From JBEVEP01 sp040512755 (GTDB lineage Bacteria; Pseudomonadota; Alphaproteobacteria; Rhizobiales; Rhizobiaceae): a DNA stretch of 36,888 nucleotides. The stretch lies in the NCBI GenBank assembly GCA_040512755.1, contig JBEVEP010000136.1, forward strand, positions 1 through 36,888, in the 5' to 3' direction. Of this stretch, positions 32,327 to 36,888 are shown piece after piece. Each line of letters opens with the position of its first letter. The first letter of the stretch is position 1. The translations under genes and the position numbers were made by a program. The notes below the pieces were generated by a model. It had not been told where the DNA came from. It made no database searches and worked only from the letters and a program-made list of their open reading frames with translations.

Positions 32327-33229
32327 TCACACCTTCTCGACTTCCGGACGGCCCATCAGGCCTGACGGCATGAAGATCAGAACGATCGCAAGGATGGAGA
32401 ACGCGGCCACATCCTTGTAGTCGATCGAGAAATAGGCTGACCACAAGGACTCGATCGTTCCGATCAGAAGCCCGCCGAGAACAGCGCCGGGCAATGAGCC
32501 GATGCCGCCCAGAACTGCCGCCGTGAACGCTTTGACCCCCGGCACGAAACCGTCCGAGAAGACAACGACGCCGTAGTACATCAGGAAAAGAGTACCGGCC
32601 ACAGCCGCAAGTGCGGCGCCCATGATGAAGGTGATCGATATCGTGCGGTCGACGTCGATGCCGAGCAGCGCCGCCATCTTGCGATCCTGTTCGCACGCGC
32701 GCTGCGCGCGCCCAAGCGGCGTTCTGTTGACGATATACCAGAAGCAGGTCAGCAGAACGGCAGTCACAAGTGCGATGACGAGCTGCTTCAACGAGATGGT
32801 TATACCAGCGATGTTGTAAACCTGCGAAATCATCGGCGGGATCGGCTTGTTTCGCGGACCCTGCGTGACCTGTACGAAGTTCGAAAGGGCGATCGACATG
32901 CCGATCGCTGTAATGAGCGGGGCCAGCCGGAAAGAGCCGCGCAGCGGTCGGTAGGCTAGCTTCTCGATCGTCCAGTTGTAGAGGCTGGTCAGCAGCATCG
33001 CGACGACCATCATGATCAGCAGCGCGACCGCCACCGGCAGCGAGTAGAACACGCCGAGCAGAACCAGGAACGCGATGAGCGCGCCGAATGCGCCCACCAT
33101 GAAAATGTCTCCGTGGGCGAAATTGATCATGCCGATGATGCCGTAGACCATCGTATAGCCGATTGCGATCAGCCCATAGATCGATCCCAGCGTCAGCCCA
33201 TTGATAAGCTGCTGGACAAAATATTCCAT
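32327..33229 (-). CDS. livH: Branched-chain amino acid ABC transporter permease LivH
   Basis: A 300-residue inner-membrane permease, the first gene of the liv operon. Family pieces include the start LINGLTLGSIYGLIAIGYTM, GMINFAHGDIFMVGAF and the cytoplasmic loop RTPLGRAQRACEQDRKMAALLGI with its conserved arginines, then AVLGGIGSLPGAVLGGLLIG. ATG 33229 has GGGGAG about ten bases upstream. Together with LivM, LivG, LivF and the binding protein it makes a complete high-affinity amino acid importer. Confidence 0.95.
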   Translation of the reverse strand: MEYFVQQLINGLTLGSIYGLIAIGYTMVYGIIGMINFAHGDIFMVGAFGALIAFLVLLGVFYSLPVAVALLIMMVVAMLLTSLYNWTIEKLAYRPLRGSFRLAPLITAIGMSIALSNFVQVTQGPRNKPIPPMISQVYNIAGITISLKQLVIALVTAVLLTCFWYIVNRTPLGRAQRACEQDRKMAALLGIDVDRTISITFIMGAALAAVAGTLFLMYYGVVVFSDGFVPGVKAFTAAVLGGIGSLPGAVLGGLLIGTIESLWSAYFSIDYKDVAAFSILAIVLIFMPSGLMGRPEVEKV

Positions 33230-33547
33230 GTGAACGCCGCTCCCCGGGAATGTCGCGTCATCGGCGCATTCCTGTCATATTTCCCCTAGTCCTAGAGGTT
33301 CGGGCCTGGATTGCAACGTCATTTTTTAACTTCGTCGCGCCGCCTGCGGCTGCGCCCCGAACGGTTGCTTTTTGTCCTGTTCCGGCTCTGGACTACGCGC
33401 AAGCTAACACTGGCACAAAGCAATGTCTTTGACTAATCGGGAAATCCTTGCAGGTAAAGTCGAAGAATCGCGCGCCGATCCAACCCTTTTTGAAGAAATC
33501 TTGCGCGCAGGCGGGCTTGGAAGAGGGCTTGCCACCCAGACGCACCT
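33230..33547. other. Intergenic region upstream of the liv operon
   Basis: 318 bases without a supported gene lie between the livH start and the stop of the hydroxyproline epimerase gene, both on the minus strand. The liv promoter must be here. I found no clear -35/-10 pair. A-T-rich tracts at 33321-33330 and a GC-rich stretch at 33335-33360 are visible, but no convincing terminator. Confidence 0.5.
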
Positions 33548-34549
33548 TTAGCTGACCACGAAGCCGTGCGCGAACGGATCACGATCATCGATGAAGATCG
33601 TGTTGTATCCGGTGGTGCGTGCCCAGCCGGCAATGGAGGGCACGATGGCGGGACGGTCCGCTACCGTTGTCTCCCGCTCCACGCGCCCGTTGAAAAGCGA
33701 GCCGATGATCGATTCATGAACGAAGGAGTCGCCGGCCTTCAATCGGCCCTTGGCGTGGAGCTGCGCCATGCGCGCGGAAGTCCCGGTACCGCAAGGCGAC
33801 CGGTCGATCGCCTTGTCGCCATAGAATACTGCATTGCGCGCATCCGCCTCCGCCCGCTTCGGCGCGCCTGTCCATAGAATATGTGACAGGCGATTGATCC
33901 CCGGATTGGTCGGATGAACGAACGTGTAGGATTCGTTCAGCCGCTGCCTCAGCACAGGACTCCAGGCGATCAACTCCGTCGCGGCATGATCTGCCATGTC
34001 GCGGTAGTTTTGTTGGGGCTCGACAATTGCATAGAAGTTGCCGCCATAGGCGACATCAACAGTTAGCGGACCAAGCACCGGGCATTCGACCACCAGCCCT
34101 TCGGCGTAAAGGAACGAGGGCACATTGGTGATCCGCACTTCCTCCACATGGCCGCTCTGCTCGCGGTATTCGGCGATGACCAATCCCGCAGGCGTATCGA
34201 GTTTCAAGACTCCGGGCGTCTTCGGCCGAACCAACCCGTGCTCGATCGCCATCGTCACAGTGCCGATCGTGCCATGACCGCACATTGGCAGGCAGCCCGA
34301 TGTTTCGATGAAAAGGATTGCGATGTCACAATCCTCGCGTGTCGGCGGGTAGAGGATGGAGCCCGACATCATGTCATGGCCGCGCGGTTCAAACATCAAT
34401 CCGGTGCGGATCCAGTCAAACTCAGCCATGAAATGCGCGCGACGCTGCATCATCGTGTCGCCATCCAGGAGCGGTCCGCCGCCGGCAACAAGCCGGACCG
34501 GATTGCCGCACGTATGCCCATCGATACAGTGAAAGGAATGCCGCGCCAT
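33548..34549 (-). CDS. 4-hydroxyproline 2-epimerase
   Basis: A 333-residue cofactor-free epimerase of the proline racemase family. It interconverts trans-4-hydroxy-L-proline and cis-4-hydroxy-D-proline in the cytoplasm. The two catalytic cysteines are present: C90 in MCGHGTIG and C253 in SPCGTGTSA. The start MARHSFHCIDGHTCGNPVRL is typical of the family and sets ATG 34549; the frame extends 17 codons further without homology. Length matches known hydroxyproline epimerases. Having two cysteines it is a racemase/epimerase and not a Ser/Cys or Thr/Cys dehydratase variant. It follows the D-hydroxyproline dehydrogenase gene by 16 bases. Confidence 0.93.
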   Translation of the reverse strand: MARHSFHCIDGHTCGNPVRLVAGGGPLLDGDTMMQRRAHFMAEFDWIRTGLMFEPRGHDMMSGSILYPPTREDCDIAILFIETSGCLPMCGHGTIGTVTMAIEHGLVRPKTPGVLKLDTPAGLVIAEYREQSGHVEEVRITNVPSFLYAEGLVVECPVLGPLTVDVAYGGNFYAIVEPQQNYRDMADHAATELIAWSPVLRQRLNESYTFVHPTNPGINRLSHILWTGAPKRAEADARNAVFYGDKAIDRSPCGTGTSARMAQLHAKGRLKAGDSFVHESIIGSLFNGRVERETTVADRPAIVPSIAGWARTTGYNTIFIDDRDPFAHGFVVS

Positions 34550-34565
34550 CGCGCCGATGCTCCAT

Positions 34566-35801
34566 CTAGAAACGCTGTGCGGAAAAGTGAGAAAGGTCAA
34601 TTGAAGAAGTCTGCCCCAGAATGAGCGCGCGGATCAACTGCCCTGTGGCGGCCGCCTGTGTCAGGCCAAGATGACCGTGTCCAAAGGCGTAAAAGATATT
34701 CGCTTGGTTCTTCGATCGCCCGATGACCGGCAATGAATCGGGCAAGGACGGACGGAAACCCATCCATTCGCCGCCGTTACTCGGATCAAGGCCAGGCAGG
34801 AAACGCTTCGCCTTTGCGAGCATCGCCTTCGACCGTTGGAAGTTCGGGGGCCGGTGAATGCCGCCGAGTTCCACCGCCCCTCCGATACGTATCCCGGTCG
34901 CAAGCGGCGTGATGACGAACCCATGACCGGAAAAGATCAGTTGGCGCCTGACGTCGAAGCAGCCCAAAGGCAGAGTGGTGTTATAGCCCCGCTCGGTTTC
35001 GAGCGGGATCTTGTCGCCGAACTGACGAGCCAGCAGGTGCGACCATGCCCCCGCTGCGACCACGAGACGGCGCGCGATGATCGTTCGGCCGTGGCGAAGC
35101 TGGATCGCAACCCGACTACTACCGGACGGAACCGCTACGCCGACGTCACCGCGCACAAAACGCGCACCCCTGTCTTCCACATGTCGCCAGATCGCCTTGC
35201 CGAGGTCCTTCGGGTCGCTGACGGTTTTCCAGCCGGGCACGAAAGTTCCTGCTGTGAAATCTCCGGAAAGGCCAGGCTGATAGGACGGCAGCTCTTCGCG
35301 GTTGAGGTGGCGATAGGCGATGCCGTAACGGTCACGCACGGCCCAACCGGGCAGCGACGCCCGGAACTGAGCCTCGCCCTCGTAGAGTTCCAGCGAACCA
35401 TCCTCGCGGAGCATCGGGCGCGTGCCTGAACGCTCCATCAAGGCCATCCACTCGCGTTCCGCGAGCTGCATCAGCGCTGCCTGTGCCGCGACACTTGCTT
35501 CAAACCTGGCGCTATTTCCCGCGCGCCAGAAGCGGTACAGCCACGGCATGAGCTTCGGCAGGTATGCCGGCGGGATGCTCAGCGGGCCAAGGGGATCGGC
35601 AAGCCAATGCGGCACCCGCGCAAGCATGCCTTTGTGGGCAAGCGGCAGGATGTCGGAGAACGCCAACGCGCCAGCATTGCCCGAACTCGTCTCTTCGCAG
35701 ATGCCGGTGCGATCAATCACCGTGACGTCCTGTCCGGCTTCCACGAGATAAGCCGCAACGCAGATGCCGACAATGCCGCCGCCGATGACGGCTATGTCCA
35801 C
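34566..35801 (-). CDS. D-hydroxyproline dehydrogenase (DadA-like FAD oxidoreductase)
   Basis: A 411-residue FAD enzyme of the DAO/DadA family. It begins directly with the Rossmann motif DIAVIGGGIVGICVAAYL, then ETSSGNAGALAFSDILPLAHKG and, near the end, GFRPSLPDSLPVIGRS and FYAFGHGHLGLTQAAATGQL, as in D-amino acid dehydrogenases. It should oxidise cis-4-hydroxy-D-proline to the pyrroline carboxylate and pass electrons to the respiratory chain. I choose GTG 35801 because GGAGG lies seven bases upstream and the protein then starts at the FAD site; an ATG at 35900 would add 33 low-complexity residues. It is in one operon with the epimerase and deaminase. Confidence 0.9.
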   Translation of the reverse strand: MDIAVIGGGIVGICVAAYLVEAGQDVTVIDRTGICEETSSGNAGALAFSDILPLAHKGMLARVPHWLADPLGPLSIPPAYLPKLMPWLYRFWRAGNSARFEASVAAQAALMQLAEREWMALMERSGTRPMLREDGSLELYEGEAQFRASLPGWAVRDRYGIAYRHLNREELPSYQPGLSGDFTAGTFVPGWKTVSDPKDLGKAIWRHVEDRGARFVRGDVGVAVPSGSSRVAIQLRHGRTIIARRLVVAAGAWSHLLARQFGDKIPLETERGYNTTLPLGCFDVRRQLIFSGHGFVITPLATGIRIGGAVELGGIHRPPNFQRSKAMLAKAKRFLPGLDPSNGGEWMGFRPSLPDSLPVIGRSKNQANIFYAFGHGHLGLTQAAATGQLIRALILGQTSSIDLSHFSAQRF

Positions 35802-35950
35802 TGCTTCGCCTCCGCCTGCAGGCGATATCCGGGCCGCCGATGACGGGGCCTGCCTGGCTCCTCGGCTAGCGCCTTGTTCCACATCGGCCATGCCGCTCAC
35901 CTCGCTCCCGGCATCTTCTAGCGTGAGAGGGACATGCCGCGCCGACAGCC

Positions 35951-36844
35951 TTAGAACTCCGGCAGCTTCGGGCGGACTGCCAGCGCGTCTGTCACGATCT
36001 TCTCCACCGAAGCGCGCAGGTCACCGGAAAGTGGCTGGCGAGGCATCCGCACGCGGTCGTTGGAGCCGATGGCGTGGACCTCGGCAAGCTTGATATTTTG
36101 CACCAGATAGGTCGAAACATCGAGGTCGAGCAGGGGCCGGAACCACCGGTAGATGGGAAGCGCTTCTTCCCGGCGTCCCTGCTTCATCAGTTGGTAGATG
36201 GCAACCGTTTCGCGCGGGAAAGCCGTGACGAGACCCGCCACCCAGCCAATGGCTCCGACGCTGAGCGCTTCAAACGCGAGATTGTCGACGCCCGTGAACA
36301 GATCAAAGCGATTGCCGAACCGGTTGATGATTTCCGTCGAGCGCCGGATGTCGTCGGACGACTCCTTGACCGCGACAAAGAGCGGGTTGTCGGCGAGCTT
36401 CTCCATCACCTCTATGGTGACGTCGACACGATAGGCGATGCGGTTGGAATAGATCATCACCGGCAATTCGCCGGCATCGGCGACTGCCGAGAGAGTCGCC
36501 ACCGTCTCCTCGGGATTCGTATGGTATATCGGGCTGGGAACGATCATGAGCCCGTCGGCCCCTGCCCGGGCGGCCTTCCGCGCCAGCGCAGCGCCATCCC
36601 GAGTTGCCGCTTCGTTGATTGTCAGAAGAACCGGCTTGCCCTTGGCCACGTTTTGAGCTGTCTTCAGCACAGCCAATTTCTCGTCCACAGAAAGCATGGG
36701 CCCTTCGCCAAGGGAGCCGCAGACGATAATCCCGTCGCATCCCGCCTCCATCTCCAGCGCGAAGCAGCGTTCCATTTCGGCATGGTCGAGTTCGTCGTTC
36801 TCAGTGAACTTCGTCGTGACGGCAGGAAAAACTCCGGTCCACAT
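35951..36844 (-). CDS. Pyrroline-4-hydroxy-2-carboxylate deaminase (DHDPS family)
   Basis: A 297-residue class I aldolase-fold enzyme of the dihydrodipicolinate synthase/N-acetylneuraminate lyase superfamily. The Schiff-base lysine K160 is in VAVKESS, Y132 is in MIYSNR, and the GSLGEG loop (43-48) replaces the usual GTTGE carboxylate-binding motif. Next to the epimerase and D-hydroxyproline dehydrogenase it is best read as the deaminase that turns 1-pyrroline-4-hydroxy-2-carboxylate into alpha-ketoglutarate semialdehyde and ammonia. ATG 36844 has AAGGAGAG six bases upstream. It is the first gene of the cluster and is headed by an operator-like palindrome. Another DHDPS-family lyase function is possible without context. 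Confidence 0.87.
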   Translation of the reverse strand: MWTGVFPAVTTKFTENDELDHAEMERCFALEMEAGCDGIIVCGSLGEGPMLSVDEKLAVLKTAQNVAKGKPVLLTINEAATRDGAALARKAARAGADGLMIVPSPIYHTNPEETVATLSAVADAGELPVMIYSNRIAYRVDVTIEVMEKLADNPLFVAVKESSDDIRRSTEIINRFGNRFDLFTGVDNLAFEALSVGAIGWVAGLVTAFPRETVAIYQLMKQGRREEALPIYRWFRPLLDLDVSTYLVQNIKLAEVHAIGSNDRVRMPRQPLSGDLRASVEKIVTDALAVRPKLPEF

Positions 36845-36857
36845 GGCTCTCTCCTTC

Positions 36858-36879
36858 TGATATATTTGTGATATATCAC
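36858..36879. promoter_or_regulatory. Candidate GntR-type operator of the hydroxyproline operon
   Basis: GTGATATATCAC (36868-36879) is a perfect 12-base palindrome. The half TGATATAT also occurs at 36858-36865, one helical turn (11 bases) away. It lies just before the ribosome site of the first hydroxyproline gene. TGATATATCA-like sites are typical of FCD-type GntR repressors, and rhizobial hydroxyproline genes are controlled by such a regulator. Confidence 0.6.
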
Positions 36880-36888
36880 CTGTCGGCT

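Overview
The window looks like chromosomal DNA of an alphaproteobacterium of the order Hyphomicrobiales (Rhizobiales), most likely a Mesorhizobium-like Phyllobacteriaceae member. This rests on the high-GC rhizobial style of the proteins, a GguC-type sugar-acid enzyme next to a FrcBCA-type transporter, a branched-chain amino acid transporter operon with its small DUF6867-like partner, and two copies of a dispersed palindromic repeat (291-328 and 26584-26681) of a kind I know from Mesorhizobium genomes. All assignments come from reading the sequence; no database search was run. I saw no tRNA, rRNA, insertion sequence, phage gene or CRISPR array.

Layout, left to right. Positions 1-141 are the 3' end of an outer-membrane beta-barrel protein, followed by a strong terminator. 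Positions 342-5660 form a carbohydrate locus. It has a FadR-type GntR regulator and a periplasmic sugar-binding protein on the minus strand, a divergent ATPase and permease on the plus strand, and a convergent GguC/AraD1-like protein. Positions 5780-8653 hold a possible 24-residue membrane peptide, a small hypothetical protein, a lytic transglycosylase with a SPOR-like tail, and ispG of isoprenoid synthesis.

Positions 8849-10485 are the most unusual part. Three tightly packed plus-strand genes encode a 79-residue secreted protein with a tripartite C-terminal sorting signal, an exosortase-like membrane protein with the Cys/Arg/His triad (C202, R247, H262), and a membrane-anchored protein of unknown function. 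I read this as a dedicated one-enzyme, one-substrate exosortase system whose mature product would be only about 20-24 residues long.

Positions 10523-12589 carry 3-hydroxybutyrate dehydrogenase, with a PhaR-type CTGC-N3-GCAG site in its promoter, and a patatin-like lipase, both pointing to polyhydroxybutyrate metabolism. Positions 12708-21304 hold a TetR regulator, a three-gene molybdenum hydroxylase operon (2Fe-2S subunit, molybdopterin subunit with a Tat signal, diheme cytochrome c) and an RND efflux pair. The same TGACAA/TTGTCA operator-like element lies before the hydroxylase operon and before the RND pair, so one TetR protein may control both. A DUF3309-like mini-protein, an MFS transporter with a LacI-like operator, and pyruvate carboxylase follow.

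Positions 26810-33229 are a livHMGF operon plus a DUF6867-like gene and the binding protein. Its LivG ATPase is fused to a long low-complexity linker and a C-terminal helix-hairpin-helix domain. Positions 33548-36844 encode three enzymes of trans-4-hydroxy-L-proline catabolism (epimerase, D-hydroxyproline dehydrogenase, deaminase), led by a GTGATATATCAC palindrome that is a likely GntR operator.
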